A program made the position numbers and the translations under genes. The notes below the pieces were generated by a model. The model was not told the DNA's origin. It searched no databases and saw only the letters and a program-made list of their open reading frames with translations. This document shows, piece after piece, positions 18,146-25,584 of a stretch of 35,565 nucleotides of DNA (position 1 is its first letter; every line of letters begins with the position of its first letter). The DNA is from Pseudomonadota bacterium (lineage in GTDB: Bacteria > Pseudomonadota > Gammaproteobacteria > Burkholderiales > Burkholderiaceae_C), in assembly GCA_021847345.1 (NCBI GenBank), contig JAJZTW010000041.1:1-35565 (forward strand). Reading direction: 5' to 3'.

Positions 18146-19350
18146 GGGCGGGTCAGGGATGTCAGGCGGCCGCGGACCTCGCGCTGCTCGCGCGCTGCCC
18201 GGTACAACCGGTCGTGGGAACGGAACATGGCCTCGAGCGACGCATGGTCGGCCACCCAGGCGCGCGCAGCGCGCCCGAGTTGCTCGCCGAGTGCGGGCTG
18301 AACCAGCAGGCTGCGCAGGGCACCGGCCAGGGCGTCGGGGTCACCCGACGCCACCAGCAGCCCGCTGCGCCCATGCTCGATGATTTCGGGGTTGCCACCG
18401 ACTGCGGTGGCGACGATGGCCAGGCCGCTTGCCGCGGCCTCCAGCAAGGCGAGCGACAGCCCTTCGGTGGTCGACGGCAGCGCGAACACGTCGAATGCCG
18501 GCAGCAGCCGGGCGACGTCGGACTGCTCCCCGGCGAAGACCACCTGTCGAGCAACGCCCGACTCGCGGGCTTGCTGCTCGAGGAGTTGGCGCAAGGGCCC
18601 GTCGCCGACCAGAACCAGGCGAAGGTCGGGAAACTCGCGTAGCAGTTGGGGCAGGAGTTCGATCAGGACCCGGTGGTTTTTCAGCTCCACCAGGCGCCCC
18701 ACGCAGCCGATGATCCTCTCATGCGACGCCAGCCCCAGGCGGCGTCGCGCCTGAGCACGCGCCCCGGCGTCCTGCGAGAAACGCTCCAGCGCCACCCCGT
18801 TGAGAATGCGCAGGGTCTTCGCCGTATCGACCACGCCGGCCTCGAGATAGCGCGCATGCACCTGCGCGCCGACCATGACGACGCGGGTCATGCGGGCCAG
18901 TGCCCAGCGCATGATCCAGCGCAGCTTGCGCTGCGCCAGCCGCGTACCCATGTCGTGACAGGTGGCCACGCCTGCCGGGCGCGATCCCCACCCCAGGGTG
19001 GCCGCCGCCACGTAGTAGGTGGGCATGAAGTTGTGGGCATGCACCACGTCCACCTGCCGGTCCCGCACGGCTCGCCGCAGGGCGCGCAGGGTGCGCAAGT
19101 CCGCCGAACTTCGCTTGTCGCCCAGCAGCACGGGAACTCCCGCGCGCTCCAGCTCCTGCGCCAGGGCACCAGGAGCCTTGATGCTGAATACCGCCACGTC
19201 GTAGCCCTGCCGACGCTGCATCACCGCGAGGTCGGTGACCACGCGCTCCAGCCCGCCTCGCTCAAGGGAGTCCACCACGTGCAGGACACGCGGGGTCGAC
19301 TCGTCGGGATAGGCTGGAACAGGCATGCTCGATCGGGGTTGCTGGCGCAT
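18142..19350 (-). CDS. GT4-family glycosyltransferase
   Basis: A GT-B glycosyltransferase of about 402 residues. RVLHVVDSLERGGLERVVTDLA is the textbook GT4 N-terminal strand and glycine-rich loop. VDVVHAHNFMPTYY, GVATCHDMG, LRILNGVALERF, ERIIGCVGRLVELKNH, LRLVLVGDGPLR, ALPSTTEGLSLALLEAAASGL (E-x7-E) and VATAVGGNPEIIEHG follow in the usual order. Such enzymes of exosortase-associated loci are often annotated as sugar transferases for the polymer repeat unit. The ATG at 19350 is one base after the stop of the hydrolase gene and has GGA about 8 bases upstream; a second ATG at 19326 is possible. The stop overlaps the next start by 4 bases. Part of the operon headed by the carrier protein gene. 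Confidence 0.9.
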   Translation of the reverse strand: MRQQPRSSMPVPAYPDESTPRVLHVVDSLERGGLERVVTDLAVMQRRQGYDVAVFSIKAPGALAQELERAGVPVLLGDKRSSADLRTLRALRRAVRDRQVDVVHAHNFMPTYYVAAATLGWGSRPAGVATCHDMGTRLAQRKLRWIMRWALARMTRVVMVGAQVHARYLEAGVVDTAKTLRILNGVALERFSQDAGARAQARRRLGLASHERIIGCVGRLVELKNHRVLIELLPQLLREFPDLRLVLVGDGPLRQLLEQQARESGVARQVVFAGEQSDVARLLPAFDVFALPSTTEGLSLALLEAAASGLAIVATAVGGNPEIIEHGRSGLLVASGDPDALAGALRSLLVQPALGEQLGRAARAWVADHASLEAMFRSHDRLYRAAREQREVRGRLTSLTRP

Positions 19351-19351
19351 C

Positions 19352-21145
19352 CTACATTCCGCGCTCGCGGCCATCCGTGACAAATTCGAGGAGGTCTTGA
19401 AACAACCGTTGCTTCGACAGCTCACTGCCGAAGGTGTGGTCGGCGCCGGGCTGGACGAATACGCGGATGCAGGCGGTCTCCTGGCCGATGCGCGTCTCCT
19501 CGGGGGCCGCCTGGCGCAACATCCACCAACCAGGCTCCGCGTCGCCGACGAACAGGCCCACGCGTACATGCCGCATGCGCAAGCGACGCAGGCCCTGCTC
19601 CACGGCGTTGGCCCGAACGGCACCGAGCCTGTGGCCCAGGCCCCGCAGCGCGGCGCCGACCCTGCCAAGCCCATGATGCAGCATGGTCCGAAGCGCACTG
19701 CGCAGGTGCACCCGAAGGGTGAGCAGTTTTTTCCAGGTGGCCCATTGCAGAACCGCCTTGCGATAGCGCAGGCTTTCGCTGGCCGAGCGCCCCAGGGCGC
19801 GCTGCGACTCGTCGCCCCAATCCAGTATGCGAAGGTTGATCACCGCCACGGCCTCGATGCCCGTGGCGCGCGGGTCCATGGCCGCGCGCAATGCCCAGTG
19901 GGCTCCCGAGCACAGCCCCGCGAGCTGTACGCGATCGAACTCCAGGCGATTGCGGATGTCCTCGACAACGCCCAGCAGATCGTCCACTCCCGAGTCGGGA
20001 TAACAGTCGTTCTCGCCGGGCATGCCTGGCGAGACACTGTCGCCGATCGCGGGCGCGTCGATACGCAAGCTGGAAACCCCGCGGCGCGCGAGTTCGCGTG
20101 CCAGGCGTACATGCAGTCTGCCGGGTCCGATGTGGTGCACGGCACCGGCATTGAGCAACACCAGCAACGGGCGCTGTGCGACGGGCGAGGCGGGCGCGGC
20201 GGGCGTGCACAACACTCCGAACACGTTGCGCGACTCGCCCAGGGCTACCGGCCGCTCCCGGTAATGCGGCGTGGACAGCGTGCCCTGGAGGGCCGGCCCG
20301 TCCACCGGGAGCGTGCCCGCGGGTATTCGTGGCTCGCAGCCCGACTGAGCCGCGCTGCTGGCGAACCATCCACATATGCGTTGAATGGCGCCATCCGGAA
20401 CCAGGGCCCGGTGCGGCTCGTCGAACATCGCGGCCGCCCCGGTGAACGTCATCGCATCCAAGGGCATCCCGGCCGCCTCGAGACATTGGCGCAACGCTGC
20501 GTCGGGGACCGTGTCGTCGCGCTCCAGCCAAAGCGCGCGTCGCAACCCGGCCAGTTGCCAATCCTGGCATTGCAGACGGGCCAGGTCGTCCACGAAGTCG
20601 CGTGCCAGCGCGTGCCCGGCCACCTCGAGCAGGGCACCGGCAGGCTGCGCGCCGGCCCCCAGCGCCGCGACGGCGCGCAGTTCCCGCGCATGACGCCGTC
20701 CGCTGCTCACCGGCGCCCACAACGTCAGCCACTGCGCTTGCGCGCGCGCGCAAGCCAGGCCTGCGATCATGGCTCCGAGGCGCAGGCCCACGAAGCCCAC
20801 GTGGCTGCAGCCCGCCTCCTGGCGCAGGAAGTCGGCGGCGTCGATCGCCGCGGCGACCCAGTCCTCGAGCCGCAGGCCCGAGGAGGTGTCGCCCTCGGAG
20901 TCGCCACAACCCGGGTAGTCGAAGCGCAGCGCACGCATGCCCTGAGCCGCCAGGCCCTCGGCCAGGTACAAGAGGCTGCGATGGGCGCTTTCCTCCTCGG
21001 CGCCGAATGGCGCGCAAAGCACCACCCCCGCCTGCGCGGGCCCTCCATGCAGCCAGCCCGCGCACTGCCTGGGGGCATGTCCGAACAGCACCGGTGAACG
21101 CCGGCGCGGCCACATCGGCGAGGCGTGGGCAGGCTGCTCAGACAT
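19352..21145 (-). CDS. Tandem alpha/beta-hydrolase (exosortase-associated hydrolase-like), nucleophile altered
   Basis: A 597-residue protein made of two alpha/beta-hydrolase domains (about 17-290 and 295-590). Each resembles one of the two hydrolases that accompany exosortase A systems, usually encoded as separate genes. In domain 1 RFDYPGCGDSEGD marks the oxyanion/strand-4 region, but the nucleophile elbow reads Gly120-Leu-Arg122-Leu-Gly124, so the serine is replaced by arginine. In domain 2 LNAGAVHHIGPGRL and RIDAPAIGDS are followed by Gly410-Leu-Cys412-Ser-Gly414, giving a cysteine at the nucleophile position, and PGADHTF supplies the likely catalytic histidine. Domain 2 may therefore be an acyltransferase or thioesterase with a cysteine nucleophile, and domain 1 a non-catalytic partner. 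It overlaps the GH2 gene by 8 bases and is followed by the GT4 one base later. The substrate is unknown; a carrier-protein thioester is an attractive guess. Confidence 0.75.
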   Translation of the reverse strand: MSEQPAHASPMWPRRRSPVLFGHAPRQCAGWLHGGPAQAGVVLCAPFGAEEESAHRSLLYLAEGLAAQGMRALRFDYPGCGDSEGDTSSGLRLEDWVAAAIDAADFLRQEAGCSHVGFVGLRLGAMIAGLACARAQAQWLTLWAPVSSGRRHARELRAVAALGAGAQPAGALLEVAGHALARDFVDDLARLQCQDWQLAGLRRALWLERDDTVPDAALRQCLEAAGMPLDAMTFTGAAAMFDEPHRALVPDGAIQRICGWFASSAAQSGCEPRIPAGTLPVDGPALQGTLSTPHYRERPVALGESRNVFGVLCTPAAPASPVAQRPLLVLLNAGAVHHIGPGRLHVRLARELARRGVSSLRIDAPAIGDSVSPGMPGENDCYPDSGVDDLLGVVEDIRNRLEFDRVQLAGLCSGAHWALRAAMDPRATGIEAVAVINLRILDWGDESQRALGRSASESLRYRKAVLQWATWKKLLTLRVHLRSALRTMLHHGLGRVGAALRGLGHRLGAVRANAVEQGLRRLRMRHVRVGLFVGDAEPGWWMLRQAAPEETRIGQETACIRVFVQPGADHTFGSELSKQRLFQDLLEFVTDGRERGM

Positions 21146-23633
21146 CGCGCAGCGTCACGCCATCGCGCAGGTTCGCCGCGCTGCAACGCACCCGCCCTTG
21201 CGGTGGGATGGAGGTCGGGAGCAGGCGCACCGTACGTTCCCGGCCGGGCACCAGATGAAAGTAGTTGTCGTCGGGCGCCCACCCGGGCGCATCGATCTCC
21301 ACGCCCAGCAGCAGCTCGTCGCACTGCAGGTGCAACAGGCGATCCCCGCCGTCGTCGGTCACACGAAGACGGGGTGCCTGCCCGACCGGCCCGACGCTCA
21401 TCCCCGAGGGGAAATGCAGCGCCTGGGACAACAGCCTGCCGGAGGCATCGACCAGCGTGGCCGCCACCAGGTCGTGCGCGGGCGGCCCGAAGCGATAGGC
21501 CTGGTTGATGTCGACAAAATGCCCGAACATGCCGGCGGTGCCGATACGGGTCGAGGCGCGCGGGCCCAGACGAATCTCCCGGCTTGCGCGCAGGGTCAGG
21601 ATACGTCCGTCTTGCCAGAGCTCGACCGTCAGTTCGGCTCGCAATTCCTGCGATGCATCGTTGCACACGACAAAATCGCAACCCTCGAGTCCACGGTCCT
21701 CGATCAGCACCGCGCACGGCGCCAGGCAACGCCGCAACGCCCAATACACCGGCTTGGGGCACCCGCGCCAGTCGAGCACGCCCCATCCCGCACCGGGCGC
21801 GAGATCCTGCAGCCACCAGACCAGGGCGCCCTGGCATGACGAGCCCGGAGCGCGCCAGGAAGCGAACGCGGTCGACATGACCTCGCCGCTGACCAGCGCG
21901 GACCAGCGCAGATAGCCGCCGGGGTCGACAAGACGCATGTGCCGCGGGTCGGCACGCACGACCGTCGCGAAGTAATGGTCGCGCACGTCCTCGAAGTCCC
22001 AGCCGGCGCCCGCGTCACGCGGCACGCCGGCTTTCCAGCGAGGATCATGCGCTGCCACCCCGGCCAGCTCATCGCGCTCGAGCGACGCCGGCGCGGGTAC
22101 GTTGGAGAACCCCAGGCTCTCGGCGGCGAAGCGCACTCCAGCCAGGCGCGCGTCATCCAGGGGGCGGCGATACGCGCCCACGCCGTAGTAGTGACAGACC
22201 CCCGAGGAGGGATGAAAAGGCAGCGCCCCGCCCGATGGGGACGCTCGCACGTAGGCACTTCCCGGGTGAATCGCGGCGTGGGCCCGGGGCAGCCACTGAT
22301 CGAACAAGGCATGGCTCCAGGCCTCGGGCGGCAAGCCCAGCATCGCCGCCTGCTGCTCGACCTCGCTGTTGCCGCAATACACCGCCACGCAGGCGTGACC
22401 GCTCAGACGTTGCAGGACCTGCTCGGCCTCGGCCTGTGCCTCGGCCGCGAAATCGGGGTCGTCCAGCGGATAGTCCATGCTGGCGAACAGGAAATCCTGC
22501 CACACGAGGATGCCCAGGCGATCACATTCGGACAGCAACAGGTCGCTGGCGTACACCGCGGCACCCACGATGCGCAGCATGTTCATGCCGGCGTCGACCA
22601 CGCGCTCCAGCACGGCGCGCAGGGTGTCGGCGTCTGCGTCGAGCCGTCGCAGGTCTGCCGTCGTCCAGCAGGCACCGCGCAGGAACAGCGCTTCCTGGTT
22701 GCACAGCATGCGCAACGCGCCGTACGGCTCCAGCACCTCGAAGGACTTGAAGCCGAGCTGCCCGCCGTGCACGGTGGCGCCGGCCCCGGCCCCGCGCAGA
22801 TGCAGCTCGCAACGGTAGGTCACCGGGCGCCCGTGCGTGTGCGGCCACCAGGGCTCCAGACCGTCGAACTCCAGGTCGTGGCCCTCGATTCCGGTGGCGT
22901 TCAGGTAACGCGCATCGATCTCCCGGCAAACGTCTCCGACCTGCAAGGTGGCCGCGTTCCACGGACCCGCGCCGAGATCCCTCCAGGTGGCGGCGATGCG
23001 CACCACGGCCTTGCCGTCGCGCAGCCTGGGGCACAGCTGCAGGCGCTCCAACTCCAGCGCACGCACCCGCTCCAGATACACCGGACGCCATGCTCCCACG
23101 GCGTCCACCTGCGGGAGCCAGCTGCTCGCCCGCCCAAGCAGCGTGGTGCGCCACCAGCGCAGATTCTGGGACGGAACCAGCGCGGTCTTCCAGCGCGGCC
23201 GCGGGCGGCGTTGCCGCAGGCGCGGCGACAAGGCCGAGAAGCGCAGCACCAGGCTGCGAGCCCCCGCGGGCAAGGGCAGCACGAAGCAGCGGTGCATGTT
23301 GCATGCGCTCATCACGTGCCGACCGTCGACCCAGATGTCGACCCAGGTGGCGAGGCCTTCGAAGCGCAGCCTCGGCTCGCCGTCCGCGGCAGTCGAAGCC
23401 GGCAACTCGCGACGAAGCCACCAGTCGAACGCATCCAGCCCCTGCCGTTGCCAGGTATCGCTGCCCAGCCAGTGCGCCACGGTGCCGGGCAGCGACACCG
23501 TACGCCACCCCTGTTCGGGCAGGTCGGCGGGTTCGGCCCAGGCATCCACGGGGGACTGCAGCAGGCCCCAACCTTCGGCCAGTTCCTGGCTGTGGTGAAG
23601 GTCGATGCGGCGACTCGGTACGGGCACCGTCAT
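21138..23633 (-). CDS. Glycoside hydrolase family 2 protein, beta-mannosidase-like
   Basis: An 831-residue protein with the GH2 layout: an N-terminal jelly-roll sugar-binding domain (about 15-190; LPGTVAHWLG, then LRFEGLATWVDIWVDGRHV), an immunoglobulin-like domain (~190-290), a TIM barrel (~290-600) and C-terminal beta domains. LFLRGACWTTADL starts the barrel. Glu424 in YCGNSEVEQQ fits the acid/base position (compare WSGNNE of beta-mannosidases), and Glu505 in FAAESLGFSNVP fits the nucleophile. The protein lacks a signal peptide, so it should be cytosolic, unusual for an enzyme that would trim exported polymer; it may process lipid-linked precursors or work as a transglycosylase. It lies 6 bases after the DUF1839 gene and overlaps the hydrolase gene by 8 bases. 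The beta-mannosidase label reflects general resemblance only. Confidence 0.82.
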   Translation of the reverse strand: MTVPVPSRRIDLHHSQELAEGWGLLQSPVDAWAEPADLPEQGWRTVSLPGTVAHWLGSDTWQRQGLDAFDWWLRRELPASTAADGEPRLRFEGLATWVDIWVDGRHVMSACNMHRCFVLPLPAGARSLVLRFSALSPRLRQRRPRPRWKTALVPSQNLRWWRTTLLGRASSWLPQVDAVGAWRPVYLERVRALELERLQLCPRLRDGKAVVRIAATWRDLGAGPWNAATLQVGDVCREIDARYLNATGIEGHDLEFDGLEPWWPHTHGRPVTYRCELHLRGAGAGATVHGGQLGFKSFEVLEPYGALRMLCNQEALFLRGACWTTADLRRLDADADTLRAVLERVVDAGMNMLRIVGAAVYASDLLLSECDRLGILVWQDFLFASMDYPLDDPDFAAEAQAEAEQVLQRLSGHACVAVYCGNSEVEQQAAMLGLPPEAWSHALFDQWLPRAHAAIHPGSAYVRASPSGGALPFHPSSGVCHYYGVGAYRRPLDDARLAGVRFAAESLGFSNVPAPASLERDELAGVAAHDPRWKAGVPRDAGAGWDFEDVRDHYFATVVRADPRHMRLVDPGGYLRWSALVSGEVMSTAFASWRAPGSSCQGALVWWLQDLAPGAGWGVLDWRGCPKPVYWALRRCLAPCAVLIEDRGLEGCDFVVCNDASQELRAELTVELWQDGRILTLRASREIRLGPRASTRIGTAGMFGHFVDINQAYRFGPPAHDLVAATLVDASGRLLSQALHFPSGMSVGPVGQAPRLRVTDDGGDRLLHLQCDELLLGVEIDAPGWAPDDNYFHLVPGRERTVRLLPTSIPPQGRVRCSAANLRDGVTLRDV

Positions 23634-23639
23634 GGGCGG

Positions 23640-24614
23640 TCAGGCGTAGCGGGAACGCAAGGTGCCCATCGCCCGCTCCCATCCCGCAGCCATCTGTTCG
23701 ATCACGTCGAGCTCGGGACGCCGCCTGCGTGCCATGGCCCGGGCCAGCTGGAATTGATAAGCCTTGCTGGATTCGGAAATCGCGCGCAGCTCGCGTGCCG
23801 CGTCGTCCAGCCCCGGCACCCCCTGTCCGCACAGCCAATCCAGGTAGGTGTGGGCCAGCTCATAACAGGCTCCGAACTGGCGCCAGGTCACGAACGAATA
23901 GGTGTGGAAGGTGTCGATGTCGCCCTGCAGCAGCCAGTCGAGGTCGCCTGCGAAACGCTGCCCGAAGACGACGAAGGGATTGCGTTCCGGCAGGCTGTGC
24001 AGTTGGGCGCGCAGCAGATCCAGCGAAGCATCGCGCAGCGCGCTTCCGGACAGGGGCTCACCGCGTCGCTTGACGAACTCGATGTAGGGCGGAAGCATGC
24101 GCTCGTGCACCTGCTGCGGCGGCTGGAACAAGGCGCGGAAGTCCTCGCCGCCGAGTTCGTGGTAGCCCTGGTTGTGAAAATACCCCATGCGCAGCTGGTC
24201 GCGGTCCAGCAGGTTCACCGCCACGGTCGACTTGACATGGGCCAGGCGATAGGCGGTGCCCTGCGTGTCCGGCAGGAAGTAGGAATCCAGCTCCACCAGC
24301 ACGGGCCGCCCCTGGCGCAGTTGCTCTTCGACATGTTCCACCAGGGGCCGCCAAGGCGCCAGTTCCTCGACCACCCAACCGTACAGGCGTTGCAGGTCGG
24401 CATCGCGAAACTTGAAAAACGTCCACTCGTCGCCCTCGAAATCGATGCCCAGCGTGAACGCCAGGGCGGCACGGGGCTCGCAACCGAGTCCGTGCAGCAA
24501 CTCGATGAGCACGTCGCTGTAGCAGTTGGTCTCGGCCCAGATGCGGTCGCCGCCGTGGATGGCATGCCGCCGGTAGGCGGCGGGGTCCAGGGCCGTGACC
24601 TGAAACGTCGGCAT
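23640..24614 (-). CDS. DUF1839 family protein, possible cysteine acyltransferase
   Basis: A 324-residue cytosolic protein recognised as DUF1839, a family with no established function that I know of. Visible landmarks are WAETNCYSDVLIELLHGLG with Cys31, TFFKFRDADLQRLYGW, VLVELDSYFLPDTQGTAYRLAHVKST with Asp110 and His126, and GYFHNQGYHEL. This order (early Cys; 'hydrophobic-D-x-Y-x-LP'; His about 15 residues later; then a Gly-Tyr strand) resembles the N-terminal domain of BtrH, which moves an acyl group from a carrier protein to an aminoglycoside. That comparison is mine, made by eye. The ATG at 24614 has AGGAGG 6 bases before it. It sits 28 bases after the amino acid:[carrier protein] ligase gene and 6 before GH2, consistent with a transfer step after loading. 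Confidence 0.8.
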   Translation of the reverse strand: MPTFQVTALDPAAYRRHAIHGGDRIWAETNCYSDVLIELLHGLGCEPRAALAFTLGIDFEGDEWTFFKFRDADLQRLYGWVVEELAPWRPLVEHVEEQLRQGRPVLVELDSYFLPDTQGTAYRLAHVKSTVAVNLLDRDQLRMGYFHNQGYHELGGEDFRALFQPPQQVHERMLPPYIEFVKRRGEPLSGSALRDASLDLLRAQLHSLPERNPFVVFGQRFAGDLDWLLQGDIDTFHTYSFVTWRQFGACYELAHTYLDWLCGQGVPGLDDAARELRAISESSKAYQFQLARAMARRRRPELDVIEQMAAGWERAMGTLRSRYA

Positions 24615-24620
24615 GCGCAC

Positions 24621-24626
24621 CCTCCT
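24621..24626 (-). promoter_or_regulatory. Ribosome-binding site of the DUF1839 gene
   Basis: Perfect AGGAGG on the minus strand, 6 bases before the ATG at 24614. It rules out the longer reading frame that starts inside the ligase gene. Confidence 0.8.
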
Positions 24627-24642
24627 GCTGCGTGGGGTCGGG

Positions 24643-25584
24643 TCAGCGCAGACCCAGGCGCTCGCGCACGGGCGCCGGCCAGGCCCATGGGTCCAGTCCA
24701 TGGGTCTTGAGCAGCGCCAGTGTGATGCGCTCGACACCGAAGCCCACGCAGGAGGTATGCGCGGGCTCACCTCCGACGCCGTGGATGTCGAACAACTGCC
24801 CGAAATGGTCCAGGTGGCAATTGCAGGAAGTCACGGCGGTCGGGTGCTGCTCGGAGCAGATGGGCACCACGAGTTCGTACTTCAGCTCCTGCTCCCGCTG
24901 CGTGGCTTTCATGACCTTGCCGCCGCGCCCGAAGAACGGATCGTTGGCCAGCACGCGCGCGACCGGCAGGTGCAAGGATTCCAGCAACGCCTGCCCGAGG
25001 TCCAGCCAGCGGTCGCGGTGCTCCAGGGCCTGTTCGGCGCTGCCCAGGCGCACGTACTCACGCTGCCGGAACATCTGCATGCGCGCCGGATCGTCCGACG
25101 GCTCATGCCGGAACACGAAGGTCTCGAGATCGACGATGCGCCCCTGCGCCGGCAGGGTCGAACCCGCCGCCGTGGGATACAGGGGATAGCAGGCCGCGGG
25201 CACGAGCATGCAATCACAGGCATGCAGGTGCGCCGTCCAGTCCTGGCCGCCCTCGAAGTCGGCGAGCATCGCACGGTGCGCGCGTTCGTCGCCGGCGAAC
25301 GCATGCACCGAGCCGAGCAGGTCCGGGAAGTTCGCGATGTGGTCGAGGCGCTCGTAGTGCGTACGGGCGAACAGCGGAGGGAAACGCATCACCTCGGCCT
25401 GCTGCCAGTCTCCCGCTCGATCCACCAGAGCCTCGATGCCCTGCACGATGCGCTCGAACGTTCCGCTGCGCGCGTACAGGCCGCGCACCTGCAGCGGAAT
25501 CAACAGCCCGGCCCGGAACAGCTGCTCCTGGAACGCCCGCTGGGCCTCCTGCGGATTTTCGGGGGATGCGGAATGGTCAGGCAT
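24643..25584 (-). CDS. Amino acid:[acyl-carrier-protein] ligase (class II seryl-tRNA synthetase-like)
   Basis: A 313-residue homologue of the truncated seryl-tRNA-synthetase-like enzymes first described in Bradyrhizobium, which activate small amino acids (glycine, alanine) with ATP and load them on the phosphopantetheine of a small carrier protein, not on tRNA. The tRNA-binding arm of SerRS is absent. Class II motif 2 is seen as FVFRHEPSDDPARMQMFRQREYV, motif 3 as GFGVERITLALL. The metal ligands of the family, Cys-Glu-Cys, are Cys132 (AACYPLY), Glu176 (RQREYV) and Cys279 (HTSCVGFG). The HDHFG-like segment CNCHLDHFGQLFDI precedes motif 3. The start overlaps the end of the dehydrogenase-like gene by 8 bases. 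The carrier protein gene two places upstream is the expected partner. The amino acid used cannot be read from sequence. Confidence 0.92.
   Translation of the reverse strand: MPDHSASPENPQEAQRAFQEQLFRAGLLIPLQVRGLYARSGTFERIVQGIEALVDRAGDWQQAEVMRFPPLFARTHYERLDHIANFPDLLGSVHAFAGDERAHRAMLADFEGGQDWTAHLHACDCMLVPAACYPLYPTAAGSTLPAQGRIVDLETFVFRHEPSDDPARMQMFRQREYVRLGSAEQALEHRDRWLDLGQALLESLHLPVARVLANDPFFGRGGKVMKATQREQELKYELVVPICSEQHPTAVTSCNCHLDHFGQLFDIHGVGGEPAHTSCVGFGVERITLALLKTHGLDPWAWPAPVRERLGLR

Noticed and set aside
15719-18301. An 860-codon rightward open frame across the GT4 and deacetylase-like genes
   Set aside because: It is out of frame with the GT4 gene and antisense to the next one; its translation is Arg/Ala/Pro-rich with no motif.
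19325-21097. A 590-codon rightward open frame opposite the tandem hydrolase gene
   Set aside because: Composition is low-complexity and the opposite strand encodes a recognisable two-domain hydrolase with tight operon junctions.
21939-24710. A 923-codon rightward open frame opposite the GH2 and DUF1839 genes
   Set aside because: It is antisense to two genes with clear motifs and translates to Gln/Arg/His-rich sequence without domains; long antisense frames are normal at this GC content.
24643-25584. Annotation as seryl-tRNA synthetase
   Set aside because: The N-terminal tRNA-binding coiled coil is absent, the protein is only 313 residues, and the Cys-Glu-Cys metal site and carrier-protein neighbour fit the amino acid:[carrier protein] ligase family.
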